A stretch of 64,000 nt of DNA from Bermanella sp047621325 (GCA_047621325.1 JBLHLT010000005.1:1-64000); one strand, 5' to 3'; shown: positions 43,814 through 53,487, counted from the stretch's first letter. Translations and numbers: made by a program. The notes: generated by a model from the letters alone, not told the origin.

Positions 43814-44128
43814 TTATTGTGGGAACAATTCGCCAAGTTTAGTCGCTAGCATCATGTCGCCTTCAGCACGTAGCTGACCAGCCATGAACGCTTGCATGCC
43901 ATCAGTTTCGCCAGTCATGATGCCTACTAGAGTTTCAGTAGTCATGATTAGAGTTACAGATGGGTCGTCGTGAGAACCGTTACCGATTTCGAAGTTGCCG
44001 TCATTTACAGCTACGAAGAAATCATCGCCATCTTCGATGCTGAATTGGAATACGTTTTCCATGCCAGCAGCAGCATCAGCATTAAATTTTGCTTTCATTT
44101 GTTCAATGATGTCAGCAACTGAAGTCAT
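43814..44128 (-). CDS. SCP2 sterol-binding domain protein
   Basis: This 104-residue protein is a stand-alone SCP2 domain, a small fold with a hydrophobic tunnel that can hold lipids. Characteristic segments are FQFSIEDGDDFFVAV, DPSVTLIMT and the GQLRAEGDMMLATKL end. The frame continues upstream, but AAAGGA precedes the ATG at 44128, which gives the family N-terminus MTSVADIIEQM. Its ligand is unknown. Confidence 0.93.
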   Translation of the reverse strand: MTSVADIIEQMKAKFNADAAAGMENVFQFSIEDGDDFFVAVNDGNFEIGNGSHDDPSVTLIMTTETLVGIMTGETDGMQAFMAGQLRAEGDMMLATKLGELFPQ

Positions 44129-44358
44129 ATCGTTATCCTTTGTAAAATGTAAGAAAGAAGCTTGCTCTGAATTAACTGGCAAGCACATCTGAGTGTTTCA
44201 CAGACATTGTCAGACTAAGCAAGGCGGTAGTAGGTGTCAATAGAAAATCATACGATTGTTTGAATTTATAGGTAAACCCTATCTGTTTTAATCAGCAAGG
44301 CTAGTGTGGATGATTTAGAGTCGTTACACTTAGCAAAACTCAATATTAAGGAAGTAGT

Positions 44359-45369
44359 GTGGAATTTTTATCTGATTACGGTCTGTTCTTGGCTAAAGCC
44401 GTCACATTTGTTGTCGTTTTCGCCATGATAATAGGTTTAATTGCCAGTACTGGCCAAAAAGCAAAGCCTGAAAAAATAAGCGTACATTTTTTAAACGAAA
44501 AATTGGAAAAACTTAAAGCGAAGCTGCAGGAGCAGGTACTTGATAAAAAACAGCTTAAAGCACTAAAAAAGGAAGAGAAAAAGAAGAGCAAGGATGCGAC
44601 CGAAACCACAAGAGACAAGGTTTATGTCCTAAATTTTAATGGCGACATAAAAGCGAGTCAAAGTGAGCAGCTTAAAGAAGAAATTACGGCATTATTGAGT
44701 TTAGGTGCTCATGTAGATGAGGTCGTGGTTAAAGTTGAGAGTGGCGGGGGAATGGTTCACCAATATGGCTATGCGGCCTCTCAGTTAGATCGAATAAAGT
44801 CTCAAGGTATTCCACTTACGATTTGTGTTGATAAGGTTGCGGCAAGTGGCGGCTACATGATGGCGGTTGTGGCAGATAAAATCATCGCGGCACCGTTTGC
44901 AGTTATAGGCTCTATAGGTGTTATCGCTCAATTACCTAACTTCAATAAAGTACTTAAAAAGAACGATATAGACTTTGAGGTTCATACCGCTGGTGAATAT
45001 AAGCGTACCTTAACCGTTTTTGGTGAAAACACTGATAAGGCTCGTGAGAAGTTCAGAGAAGATCTTACTGATGTTCATGTATTGTTTAAAAACTTTATTC
45101 ACGAACATCGTCCTACAGTAGATTTAGAGCAAGTTGCTAATGGTGATGTTTGGTATGGCCAAGATGCACTTAAACAGAATTTAGTAGATCTAGTCTCCAC
45201 CAGTGATGATTACTTATTATCTCGATGTAAAGAAGCGGATGTATATGTGCTTTCTAGTGAGCAAAAGAAACCTTTATTGAAGCGCTTAGGTGCCGGTGCG
45301 CAAAGTGCATTGAGCCACTCGATTGAAAGTGCACTTAATAAAATAGCATTTCATAAATGGTATATATAG
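44359..45369 (+). CDS. sohB: SohB-like S49 inner-membrane peptidase
   Basis: SohB is a signal-peptide-peptidase-like serine protease of the inner membrane. The 336-residue protein has an N-terminal membrane helix (about 10-30), a charged region and the S49 catalytic domain with the serine in VAASGGYMMA and the lysine in AGEYKRT. It starts with GTG after AAGGAAG. The gene heads a short unit with the AcuI-like reductase 9 bp downstream. Confidence 0.95.
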   Translation: MEFLSDYGLFLAKAVTFVVVFAMIIGLIASTGQKAKPEKISVHFLNEKLEKLKAKLQEQVLDKKQLKALKKEEKKKSKDATETTRDKVYVLNFNGDIKASQSEQLKEEITALLSLGAHVDEVVVKVESGGGMVHQYGYAASQLDRIKSQGIPLTICVDKVAASGGYMMAVVADKIIAAPFAVIGSIGVIAQLPNFNKVLKKNDIDFEVHTAGEYKRTLTVFGENTDKAREKFREDLTDVHVLFKNFIHEHRPTVDLEQVANGDVWYGQDALKQNLVDLVSTSDDYLLSRCKEADVYVLSSEQKKPLLKRLGAGAQSALSHSIESALNKIAFHKWYI

Positions 45370-45378
45370 GGAGTTGGC

Positions 45379-46362
45379 ATGGAATATAAGGCATTTGTTG
45401 TTTCAGAATCAGCTGAGGGTCAATTTGAAGCTGAGATAAAAACGCTCGATACACAAAATCTTCCTGAGGGTGATTTACTAATTAAAGTCAGTCATTCCTG
45501 TGTTAATTTTAAAGATGCCTTGTCATTTTCTGGTAACAAAGGCGTAACGCAAGCGTATCCTCATACCCCGGGTATTGACGCTGCTGGCGAGGTTATTGAA
45601 TCGAATGATTCTAGTTTTCCAGTGGGCAGTAAGGTTGTTATTACAGGTTATGATTTGGGAATGAATACCAGTGGTGGCTTTGGTGAATATATCCAAGTGC
45701 CAAGTGGCTGGGTGATACGCCTACCGCAGTCACTGACTGAAAAAGAAGCGATGGCCTGGGGCACGGCTGGTCTTACAGCGGCGCTGTGCATCGATAAACT
45801 ATTATCTAATCAGTTGTCTAAAACGAAGCCTGTTTTGGTGTCAGGTGCGACAGGTGGCGTTGGCAGTATCGCTGTCATGCTGCTCGCTAAACTTGGCTAC
45901 GAGGTTCATGCGCTAACGTCGAAGGTAGAGCAAGTGGCCCATTTGAAGGTGCTCGGTGCGAAAGAGGTTGTTCTTCGTGACGACTTTGTTGATGACTCTA
46001 AGCGTCCAATGTTAAAGCCTTTGTACGCAGGAGCGGTTGACGTGGTTGGCGGTAATGTTTTGGCTTCAATATTGAAAACAATTGATTACCAGGGGTCGGT
46101 TGCTTGTTGTGGGCTTGTGGCATCGCCTATGTTGAATACTACGGTTCTGCCATTTATTCTTCGCGGTGTTAGCTTGCTGGGTGTGGATTCTGTTGAATTG
46201 CCTTTGGCACACAAGCAGGACGTATGGGACAAAATTTCAGGTGAATGGCGATTGCCCCGATTGCTAGATACGTGTGTTGTAATTACAAAAGCCGACTTAG
46301 TCACCACAATGAGTGAGATGCTAAAGGGGCGGATTACCGGCCGTTTTATATTGGCCCATTAA
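45379..46362 (+). CDS. YhdH/AcuI-type zinc-free medium-chain reductase
   Basis: This 327-residue protein belongs to the YhdH/AcuI branch of medium-chain dehydrogenases. Seen are NFKDALSFSGNKGV, the PHTPGIDAAGEV segment and the nucleotide-binding loop SGATGGVGSIAV. AcuI reduces acrylyl-CoA with NADPH in propionate and DMSP metabolism; which substrate this enzyme uses is not visible. No zinc ligands are present, as expected for this branch. Confidence 0.9.
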   Translation: MEYKAFVVSESAEGQFEAEIKTLDTQNLPEGDLLIKVSHSCVNFKDALSFSGNKGVTQAYPHTPGIDAAGEVIESNDSSFPVGSKVVITGYDLGMNTSGGFGEYIQVPSGWVIRLPQSLTEKEAMAWGTAGLTAALCIDKLLSNQLSKTKPVLVSGATGGVGSIAVMLLAKLGYEVHALTSKVEQVAHLKVLGAKEVVLRDDFVDDSKRPMLKPLYAGAVDVVGGNVLASILKTIDYQGSVACCGLVASPMLNTTVLPFILRGVSLLGVDSVELPLAHKQDVWDKISGEWRLPRLLDTCVVITKADLVTTMSEMLKGRITGRFILAH

Positions 46363-46371
46363 TGAACAAAC

Positions 46372-47535
46372 CTAATCCCGTCGCAACTTACTAGAGGGAG
46401 CTATGGGATTAGGGTAGTTAAAAATAACAATATACGTCGACACGATAAATGTAATGACGGCAGTAGCTTGAATTGTGTGTGCAGCATTTTCACCAATTAA
46501 ATTTGATGCAATGGCTAAGTAGGCAATCAATAACGAAAATTCACTTATCTGCCCTAATCGAAATCCGATATCCCAAGAAAGGTTACTGTTTTCAGATTGC
46601 TGGCTTAGTAGGAATTTGAACGTTATGGGTTTAATTGCCAATACCAAAGCACTTAATATTAGTGCGTAAAGCCATATGTCAGCCAGTACGTGAAGCTTGA
46701 AGCCAGCGCCTAAAGTAAAAAAGAATAAAACCAAAAAGAAATCTCTTATAGGCTTGAGTTTTTCGGTCATAAACTGAGCAACAGGGTGTGTTGCTAGCGT
46801 AATGCCAGCCACGAACGCCCCCATTTCTTTAGAAAGGCCTAAATAAGCTGCCAGCTCTGCTAGTCCCAAACACCAACCTATCGCCATTAAAAATAAATAC
46901 TCGTGAAATAAATCAAACTTCACCAGCAGGGGAAGAATGATGAATTTCACCGAAATATAGGCAAAAAGGATAAGGCATGGTAATGCTAATGCTGTGAGCG
47001 CAAAGTCTTGGATCCCGCCACCAGAAGAGGCGCTGCCAAGCACGAGCAGTACAATAATAGCGATCATATCTTGCAGTAGGAGTAACCCCACCATGAGCTC
47101 ACCCATGTGCTTGTGATGGAGTACAGTGGTTGGTAATAATTTTATACCAATTATGGTACTTGAAAACATTAATGCGGCACCCGTGACGAGGGCTTCTGTT
47201 TGATTAAAGCCAAAACTAAGAGCAGCGCCATAGCCCGTTGCAAAAAACACAATAGAGCTGACAATGGCCACGAGGCTGGCTTTTTTGAGTACGTGGGCAA
47301 GGCTTTTGGGCTGCATGTCTAAACCGAGTAAAAAAAGCAAAAACACGATGCCAATGTGTGCGATCTCACTGAGTTGTTGCGCATCACTGACCCAGCCCAT
47401 GACAGATGGGCCAGCTAAAATACCTAGCGCCACGTAGGCGATGATGATTGGTTGGTGTGTGTATAGCGATAGCGTGGCTAGAATAGCCGCACCAGTAAAG
47501 ATGATAAAAAATGAAAAGAAAAGACTGTGTTCCAT
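46372..47535 (-). CDS. CPA2-family cation:proton antiporter
   Basis: This 387-residue membrane protein has about 11-12 helices and the Na+/H+ exchanger domain of the CPA2 (KefB/KefC) family, with GILAGPSVMGWV near the start and FFFTLGAGFKL later. It lacks the C-terminal TrkA-N and TrkA-C domains of KefB/KefC, so it is a short variant. The transported ion (K+ or Na+) cannot be told from sequence. It converges on the AcuI-like gene with a 9-bp gap. Confidence 0.88.
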   Translation of the reverse strand: MEHSLFFSFFIIFTGAAILATLSLYTHQPIIIAYVALGILAGPSVMGWVSDAQQLSEIAHIGIVFLLFLLGLDMQPKSLAHVLKKASLVAIVSSIVFFATGYGAALSFGFNQTEALVTGAALMFSSTIIGIKLLPTTVLHHKHMGELMVGLLLLQDMIAIIVLLVLGSASSGGGIQDFALTALALPCLILFAYISVKFIILPLLVKFDLFHEYLFLMAIGWCLGLAELAAYLGLSKEMGAFVAGITLATHPVAQFMTEKLKPIRDFFLVLFFFTLGAGFKLHVLADIWLYALILSALVLAIKPITFKFLLSQQSENSNLSWDIGFRLGQISEFSLLIAYLAIASNLIGENAAHTIQATAVITFIVSTYIVIFNYPNPIAPSSKLRRD

Positions 47536-47596
47536 GGCTTAACCCTTAAACGTCATTTTAAGCCTGATATAAAAAGCAAATAGAGTAAAGGGTTAA

Positions 47597-47628
47597 ATAA
47601 AAACAGCCTCAAAAGAGGCTGTTTTTAT
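47597..47628 (-). terminator. Intrinsic terminator after the cysI-DUF934 unit
   Basis: Perfect 14-bp arms (47597-47610 and 47615-47628) with an AAAA loop have a CAGCCTC/GAGGCTG core with flanking A and T tracts. The terminator ends the minus-strand cysI-DUF934 transcript. Confidence 0.92.
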
Positions 47629-47633
47629 AGGTG

Positions 47634-48119
47634 CTAGGCTTTACGACGAAACAAGGGGGTTTGTACGTCATAAGCAAGCTGATATGGGTCGCTGAAGCTT
47701 GCAAAGTATTGCAATGCTTTTTCAGCTTTAAGGCCATCTTTTAGCAGGTAGGTATCAAATCCACAGCGCTTCATAAAATAAAGCTGATCTAAAAGAACGT
47801 CGCCGATGGCACGAATTTCACCTTGGAAGTTGTAGCGCTCTTTTAGTAAGCGCGCCAAGCTGTACCCACGACCATCCGCAAAAGCAGGAAAATTTACGGC
47901 AATCAAATCAAAATTCACAAGCTCATCTTTAAGTGACTCTAAATCTGCATCACCATTTAGGTAAATAGCCACATCACCACGAGCCTGTAATGCTGCTTTA
48001 TTGTCTAACCAATAATTTGATTCAACAAGAATTGAGCCTTGTGGTAAATCAGATTCGTAATCCGATACAATTTCCCAAGTATTTTCAAGAGTCGTTGTTT
48101 GATTAATTAGATTTTGCAT
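47634..48119 (-). CDS. DUF934 protein linked to sulfite reductase
   Basis: This 161-residue protein belongs to DUF934, which almost always follows cysI in gammaproteobacteria. Typical segments are FPAFADGRGYSLARLLKER and EIRAIGDVLLDQLYFMKRCGFD. Its exact role is not established; a help in sulfite reductase assembly or electron delivery is a guess from context. The ATG at 48119 has AAGGA upstream and overlaps the cysI end by 17 bp; the in-frame start at 48200 lies deep inside cysI and is less likely. Confidence 0.92.
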   Translation of the reverse strand: MQNLINQTTTLENTWEIVSDYESDLPQGSILVESNYWLDNKAALQARGDVAIYLNGDADLESLKDELVNFDLIAVNFPAFADGRGYSLARLLKERYNFQGEIRAIGDVLLDQLYFMKRCGFDTYLLKDGLKAEKALQYFASFSDPYQLAYDVQTPLFRRKA

Positions 48120-49764
48120 ATACGCGTTCCTTGAAGACAGCATGACCAGCACGGCGATAAGTATCGATGAAGCGTTCACCTTCAATACGCTGATCAACAT
48201 AAATATCTAAGATTTTACCGATGATTTCAGGCATTTGCTCTCGTGCAAATGAAGGGCCTAAAATTTTACCAATGGTCGCGTCCGGTCCTGCATCGCCTCC
48301 TAGAGAAACTTGGTAAAACTCTTCACCTTTTTTATCAACCCCAAGAATACCGATATGTCCAATGTGGTGGTGGCCACAGGCATTCATGCAGCCTGATATG
48401 TTTAGGTCGATCTCACCTAAGTCATATAGGTAATCTAAATCATCAAATTTGGCCTGTAGAGCCTCGGCTACTGGGATGGACTTAGCATTGGCCAGTGCGC
48501 AAAAGTCACCACCTGGGCAGCAAATCATGTCGGTTAATAAGCCAAGATTAGGCGTCGCAAAACCATTCGCTTTTGCTTCTTGCCATAGATCAAATAGTGC
48601 CTCTTGCTTTACATCGGCTAATACAATGTTTTGCTCGTGAGTATTACGTACTTCACCAAAGCTATAGCGGTCAGCCAAATCTGCGACAACGTCTAATTGC
48701 TTATCTGTAATATCACCAGGAGGGGTGCCTAATTTCTTAAGCGTTAGCGTGACAATGGCATAGCCATTTACTTTGTGCTCGCTAACATTACGCTGATACC
48801 AGTTAGAAAATGCCTTGTTTTCAGCAAACTGTTTCTCAAGTTTAACTTGGCTGTTATCAAGGGTTTCATAATTCGGTGCGGTAAAGTGACCTTTGATGCG
48901 ATCGATCTCTTCTTGGGTAAGAGTACCAGGACCATCTTTGAGGTGCTGCCATTCGGCATCTACTTTTTCTGCAAAGGCTTCAACGCCCAGTGCTTTAACA
49001 AGTATTTTGATTCTAGCTTTATACTTGTTATCACGACGACCGTTTAGGTTGTAAACACGAAGTACTGCGTCTAAGTAGGTCAGTAGATCTTTTTCTGGCA
49101 AGAATTCTTTGACTAATGACGCAACAATTGGCGTGCGACCTAAGCCACCGCCAACGTAAACTGCGAAGCCGAGTTCACCCGATTCGTTTTTAACAATTTT
49201 AATGCCAATATCGTGCAACATGGTTGCAGCACGGTCATCCGTTAGATGACTATTGACTGCAATTTTGAACTTGCGCGGTAAAAATGCAAACTCAGGATGA
49301 AAGGTCGACCATTGACGAATAATTTCACAGTAAGGGCGCGGGTCGATTAACTCATTTGGGGTGACACCGGCAAACTGATCGGTTGTGGTATTACGGATGC
49401 AATTACCACTGGTTTGAATGGCATGCATTTGTACACTTGCAAGTTCGGCGAGAATTTCAGGCACATCTTTAAGTTCAGGCCAGTTGTACTGAACATTGGT
49501 TCGAGTGCTTATGTGAGCATAGCCTTTATCATACGTGCGAGCTATATGGGCCAGCTTACGAACCTGCTTGCTAGAGAGTAGGCCGTATGGCACTGCAACA
49601 CGTAACATAGGAGCATAACGCTGAACGTACAATCCGTTCTGCAAGCGTAGTGGTAAAAACTGCTCTTCAGTTAAATCGCCAGCCAAATACCGCTCGGTCT
49701 GATCTTTAAACTGAGCTACTCGCTCATCTACGATACGCTGATCGTAGTTGTCATATATATACAT
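48103..49764 (-). CDS. cysI: Sulfite reductase hemoprotein (CysI-type)
   Basis: CysI reduces sulfite to sulfide with a siroheme and a coupled [4Fe-4S] cluster. The 553-residue protein has the four cluster cysteines in CCPGGDFCALANAK (CX5C) and SGCMNACGHHHIGHIG (CX3C), and the substrate-binding arginine region YAHISTRTNVQYNW. The gene is followed by the overlapping DUF934 gene and diverges from nfuA. In this arrangement the electron donor is probably encoded elsewhere, since cysJ is not adjacent. Confidence 0.95.
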   Translation of the reverse strand: MYIYDNYDQRIVDERVAQFKDQTERYLAGDLTEEQFLPLRLQNGLYVQRYAPMLRVAVPYGLLSSKQVRKLAHIARTYDKGYAHISTRTNVQYNWPELKDVPEILAELASVQMHAIQTSGNCIRNTTTDQFAGVTPNELIDPRPYCEIIRQWSTFHPEFAFLPRKFKIAVNSHLTDDRAATMLHDIGIKIVKNESGELGFAVYVGGGLGRTPIVASLVKEFLPEKDLLTYLDAVLRVYNLNGRRDNKYKARIKILVKALGVEAFAEKVDAEWQHLKDGPGTLTQEEIDRIKGHFTAPNYETLDNSQVKLEKQFAENKAFSNWYQRNVSEHKVNGYAIVTLTLKKLGTPPGDITDKQLDVVADLADRYSFGEVRNTHEQNIVLADVKQEALFDLWQEAKANGFATPNLGLLTDMICCPGGDFCALANAKSIPVAEALQAKFDDLDYLYDLGEIDLNISGCMNACGHHHIGHIGILGVDKKGEEFYQVSLGGDAGPDATIGKILGPSFAREQMPEIIGKILDIYVDQRIEGERFIDTYRRAGHAVFKERVYAKSN

Positions 49765-49892
49765 AGCGCTCTCATCACCGCCATTTAGATGGCTGTATTA
49801 TCAAATTTGGGCGCACAATAGCAAAAGATCCATATCGAGAAAATGGTTTATTTCTTATAACGCTTATTTAAAACACTTATATAGCATTTAGA

Positions 49893-49917
49893 ATACCTGA
49901 GTAAATAACTAGGGATT
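49893..49917 (+). promoter_or_regulatory. Possible IscR type 1 site upstream of nfuA
   Basis: The stretch at 49893-49917 (ATACCTGAGT, then AAATAACTAGGG) agrees with about 19 of 25 positions of the IscR type 1 consensus as I remember it. It lies about 55 bp before the nfuA start. NfuA is an iron-sulfur carrier, so IscR control would make sense. The match is by eye only. Confidence 0.4.
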
Positions 49918-49969
49918 GGTTTTATGGCGAAAACTCAGTAAAATTGGACAAAATCGATCGGAGAGCGAA

Positions 49970-50548
49970 ATGCTTAATATTACTGACGCAGCTGCACAGT
50001 ATTTATCAGAATTGTTAGCTAAGCAAAATGTGCCGGGCATGTCTGTACGGGTTTTTATTACTCAACCTGGTACGCCGTACGCGGAGACGTGTCTTGCTTA
50101 TTGTCGCCCAGAAGAGATTAATGAAAAAGACGAAATAATGGACCTAGACGATTTACGTGTTTATCTCGATAAGCAAAGTATTTTGTATATGGAAGATGCC
50201 AAAATTGATTTTGCGAAAGACAAAATGGGTGGTCAATTAACGATTAAGGCACCTAATGCCAAAATGCCAAAAGTGACAGATGACAGCCCGATTGAAGAAC
50301 AAATTACTTATCTTTTATACAACGAAATAAACCCAGGGTTAGCGTCTCATGGTGGTGATATTAAGTTGGTTGAAGTGACAAAAGAAGGTCTTGCCATTTT
50401 AGAATTTGGTGGTGGTTGTCAAGGATGTAGCGCTGCTGATATTACGCTTAAAGAAGGCATTGAAAAGACACTACTTGAAAAGATACCGCAGTTAACGGGT
50501 GTAAGAGATGTGACAGATCACACGCAAGCTGACAATGCGTATATGTAA
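49970..50548 (+). CDS. nfuA: Fe-S biogenesis protein NfuA
   Basis: NfuA carries and delivers [4Fe-4S] clusters, especially under oxidative stress or iron limitation. The 192-residue protein has a degenerate A-type N-terminal domain (1-95) and the Nfu domain with cluster cysteines C150 and C153 (GGGCQGCSA). GGAG precedes the ATG at 49970; an in-frame start at 49916 would add a non-homologous extension and is rejected. A strong convergent terminator follows. Confidence 0.96.
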   Translation: MLNITDAAAQYLSELLAKQNVPGMSVRVFITQPGTPYAETCLAYCRPEEINEKDEIMDLDDLRVYLDKQSILYMEDAKIDFAKDKMGGQLTIKAPNAKMPKVTDDSPIEEQITYLLYNEINPGLASHGGDIKLVEVTKEGLAILEFGGGCQGCSAADITLKEGIEKTLLEKIPQLTGVRDVTDHTQADNAYM

Positions 50549-50560
50549 TGTTGTATAGAT

Positions 50561-50594
50561 CATAAAAAAAGCCCCGTCTGGGGCTTTTTTTATG
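50561..50594. terminator. Bidirectional terminator between nfuA and purK
   Basis: Perfect 15-bp arms, CATAAAAAAAGCCCC and its complement, with a four-base GTCT loop serve both convergent genes. Confidence 0.95.
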
Positions 50595-50606
50595 AGTTAA
50601 GCGTTA

Positions 50607-51713
50607 TTAATTACCCGATTCCACAATGAAGTCATTTAACTTGGCAATTGAATTCTCAAGCTCGGCTTCAGTATTCGCCACTATGTTAATGTGGCCAATT
50701 TTTCGATTAAGCCGCTCGTCTTTACCGTAGGCATGATAAAAACAATTGGTCAGCTTGAGTACGGATGCTTTATCACCGTGCTTGCCTATGATGTTAATCA
50801 TACCTGCGTATGGCTGGCGACTCTCTGTTGCCCCAAGAGGCATGTCGCATATAGCGCGAATATGGTTTTCAAATTGACTGCAATACGCGCCTTCGATACT
50901 CCAGTGTCCTGAGTTATGCACGCGAGGTGCCATCTCATTGGCAACTAAACCTGTTTCGGTATCAAATAGTTCAAGTGTGAGCACGCCTACGTGATCAAGT
51001 TTTTGCAGTAGGGTGGTGATGAATGCTTTTGCTTGGGATTGCTTCTCATCGCTTAGGTGTTTAACGGGTACTCTTGACACACGTAATATACCTGCGCTGT
51101 GGTCGTTTTCTGCTAGAGGATAGACCTTAACCTCGCCTCTGGGGCTACGTACAGCTATAACCGATAGCTCGCGGCTAAACGTAACAAATGCTTCTGCTAT
51201 GAGTTCTTTATCACCCAGTTCTTCCCATGCCTGCTGGATGTCAGCAGGGGTTTTAATAATAGCCTGGCCTTTGCCATCATAACCTTCACGAGTGGTTTTT
51301 AGGATGATAGGTAGACCTAGTTCAGTAACTGCTTGCTTTAAGTCTTCTAGGTTTACCACCTTCCTGAAATCAGCAGTTTGAATGCCAATGGACTGGAAAA
51401 AGCTTTTTTCAGTTAAGCGATGCTGGCTATTAATCAGCGAATGCGCGCTAGGGTAAACAGGCACGGTTTCATTGATTGATCTAACTAGATCAGCATTCGT
51501 GTTTTCACTTTCGTAAGTAACCACATCAACACTGTCGATGAAAGCCTGTAATGCATTAGAAGTGCTTGGTTGAATAAGCTTGCCCAAATTGGAGCAAGGT
51601 GATTCTAATGCTTCATCAAAAAATACAAATTCAGTGTCTAGGTGTGTGGCAGCTAAGGCCATCATGCGACCTAGCTGGCCAGAGCCTATGACTCCAATAC
51701 GCTTTACTGCCAT
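50607..51713 (-). CDS. purK: N5-carboxyaminoimidazole ribonucleotide synthase
   Basis: PurK makes N5-CAIR from AIR, bicarbonate and ATP in purine synthesis. The 368-residue ATP-grasp protein starts IGVIGSGQLGRMMALAA and has the ATP-grasp segments ILKTTREGYDGKGQ and NEMAPRVHNSGHW. It follows purE after 3 bp, the usual purEK order. Confidence 0.97.
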   Translation of the reverse strand: MAVKRIGVIGSGQLGRMMALAATHLDTEFVFFDEALESPCSNLGKLIQPSTSNALQAFIDSVDVVTYESENTNADLVRSINETVPVYPSAHSLINSQHRLTEKSFFQSIGIQTADFRKVVNLEDLKQAVTELGLPIILKTTREGYDGKGQAIIKTPADIQQAWEELGDKELIAEAFVTFSRELSVIAVRSPRGEVKVYPLAENDHSAGILRVSRVPVKHLSDEKQSQAKAFITTLLQKLDHVGVLTLELFDTETGLVANEMAPRVHNSGHWSIEGAYCSQFENHIRAICDMPLGATESRQPYAGMINIIGKHGDKASVLKLTNCFYHAYGKDERLNRKIGHINIVANTEAELENSIAKLNDFIVESGN

Positions 51714-51716
51714 TTA

Positions 51717-52211
51717 CTACGCGTCCCTTGGATCTGGAATAGAAAGAACTTTTTCTGTCTGGTTGGCTCTAAACTCAATCAATTTAGCTCGAACCTCTTC
51801 ATCATGAAGCGCTACAACTTGTGCCGCTAATAAGCCAGCATTCGCAGCGCCTGCGGGACCAATAGCAAGTGTTCCAACTGCAATACCTGCAGGCATTTGA
51901 GCAATTGATAATAAGGAGTCAACGCCGTTTAGTGCCTTGCTTTTAACCGGTACACCAAAAACAGGGATATGCGTTTTTGCAGCAACCATGCCAGGCAGAT
52001 GCGCGGCACCGCCAGCGCCAGCTACAATGACCTGAATGCCACGATCTGCTGCATTTTCGGCATATTCAAATAATAAATCAGGGGTGCGGTGAGCGGAAAC
52101 AACCTTTACTTCATAGCTTACACCCAGCTTTATTAATACTTCTTCTGCTTTCTCCATGGTACTCCAATCAGAAGTGGAGCCCATGATAATGCCGACTTTA
52201 GGTGAATTCAT
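51717..52211 (-). CDS. purE: N5-carboxyaminoimidazole ribonucleotide mutase
   Basis: PurE (class I) rearranges N5-CAIR to CAIR. The 164-residue protein has GIIMGSTSDWSTM, the SAHRTPDLLFEYA active-site segment and AGAGGAAHLPGMVAA with the conserved histidine. It forms an operon with purK. Confidence 0.97.
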   Translation of the reverse strand: MNSPKVGIIMGSTSDWSTMEKAEEVLIKLGVSYEVKVVSAHRTPDLLFEYAENAADRGIQVIVAGAGGAAHLPGMVAAKTHIPVFGVPVKSKALNGVDSLLSIAQMPAGIAVGTLAIGPAGAANAGLLAAQVVALHDEEVRAKLIEFRANQTEKVLSIPDPRDA

Positions 52212-52256
52212 ATTGGTAGCTCAAATTTCAAAGCGCGAAATTATATCATAAAAATC

Positions 52257-52284
52257 GAAAGGGGTTGCAAAGCAACCCCTTGGG
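52257..52284 (-). terminator. Intrinsic terminator after the DAHP synthase gene
   Basis: The 10-bp arms AAGGGGTTGC and GCAACCCCTT (52259-52268 and 52272-52281) have an AAA loop. On the minus strand a T-rich stretch follows. Confidence 0.8.
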
Positions 52285-52288
52285 TTAT

Positions 52289-53356
52289 TTAACGTGTTGG
52301 CAGGATGTCTTTTAGTTTTTCGTGCATCTTCAGAATAGCCTCTTCGGTTTGATCCCAAGAGATGCAGCCATCAGTGATGGATTGACCGTAAACTAGGTCG
52401 TCTAAATTCACTGGAATGCTTTGGCTGCCAAATTTCAAGTGAGATTCAACCATTAGGCCGATGATCGATTTATTGCCCTCAAGAATCTGATTACTAACGT
52501 TATCCATTACAAGTGGCTGCAATCCAGGGTCTTTGTTCGAGTTTGCATGGGAGCAATCGACCATTACATTGTTTTGCACGCCGGCTTTTTCCATTTCTTG
52601 TTCGCATAACGCAATACTAACGGAGTCGTAATTTGGCTTACCACCACCGCCACGAAGAACAATGTGGCCGTATGGGTTACCTTTGGTTTTCACAACAGCA
52701 ACTTGTCCATCACCATTAATCCCAAGGAAGCGGTGAGGATTAGCCGTTGATTGCATAGCGTTGATGGCCACGGTTAAGTTACCATCTGTGCCATTTTTAA
52801 AGCCAACGGCACAAGATAGGCCGCTTGCTAGCTCTCTGTGGGTCTGACTTTCAGTGGTGCGTGCACCAATGGCTGACCAACTAATTAGATCTTGAAGGTA
52901 TTGAGGGGATATAGGGTCTAGAGCTTCGGTCGAAAGCGGAAGGCCTAGCTCTGCAAGGTCGATTAGTAATTTACGAGAAATTTTAAGACCATCTTCAATT
53001 TTAAATGTGTCGTTTAAGTACGGGTCATTAATAAGACCTTTCCAGCCAACGGTTGTACGGGGTTTTTCAAAATAGACGCGCATAACAATGAGGATACTGT
53101 CGCTGACTTTTTCGCTTAATACCTTAAGCTTTGCGGCGTATTCTTTGGCAGCTTGCACATCGTGAATAGAGCAAGGTCCAATCACTACAAAAAGACGAGG
53201 GTCTTTACGATCAAGGATATTACGAACAGCAAGGCGGCCTTGCTCAACTGAGTTGATTGCCTTATCTGAAATTGGAAGCTCAGACTTAAGTTGCTCAGGG
53301 GTAATAAGAGTTTGTGTACTTTCTATATTCAGGTCTTCGACGCGTTTATTTGACAT
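52289..53356 (-). CDS. 3-deoxy-7-phosphoheptulonate synthase (DAHP synthase, class I)
   Basis: This enzyme condenses phosphoenolpyruvate and erythrose 4-phosphate, the first step to aromatic amino acids. The 355-residue protein has GPCSIHD, RVYFEKPRTTVGWKG, GARTTESQTHRELASGL, KNGTDG and DCSHANSNKD, all typical of the AroF/AroG/AroH class. The isoform and its feedback regulator cannot be read with certainty. The frame continues upstream to 53476, but MSNKRVEDLNI at 53356 is the natural start. Confidence 0.95.
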   Translation of the reverse strand: MSNKRVEDLNIESTQTLITPEQLKSELPISDKAINSVEQGRLAVRNILDRKDPRLFVVIGPCSIHDVQAAKEYAAKLKVLSEKVSDSILIVMRVYFEKPRTTVGWKGLINDPYLNDTFKIEDGLKISRKLLIDLAELGLPLSTEALDPISPQYLQDLISWSAIGARTTESQTHRELASGLSCAVGFKNGTDGNLTVAINAMQSTANPHRFLGINGDGQVAVVKTKGNPYGHIVLRGGGGKPNYDSVSIALCEQEMEKAGVQNNVMVDCSHANSNKDPGLQPLVMDNVSNQILEGNKSIIGLMVESHLKFGSQSIPVNLDDLVYGQSITDGCISWDQTEEAILKMHEKLKDILPTR

Positions 53357-53455
53357 TGTGCTTGTTATTCCGAAGCTGTAGCGATAAAGCCGTAATAATA
53401 GTGCACATGAATGGGCGACCGAAAGGGGTAAATGCAAGAAAAGCCGAGAAAATGG

Positions 53456-53483
53456 AAAAAGGCCTGTCAAAAACAAGCCTTTT
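53456..53483 (-). terminator. Intrinsic terminator after the small HTH gene
   Basis: On the minus strand AGGCTTGT and ACAGGCCT pair with one mismatch around TTTTG, followed by five Ts. Confidence 0.65.
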
Positions 53484-53487
53484 GAGA

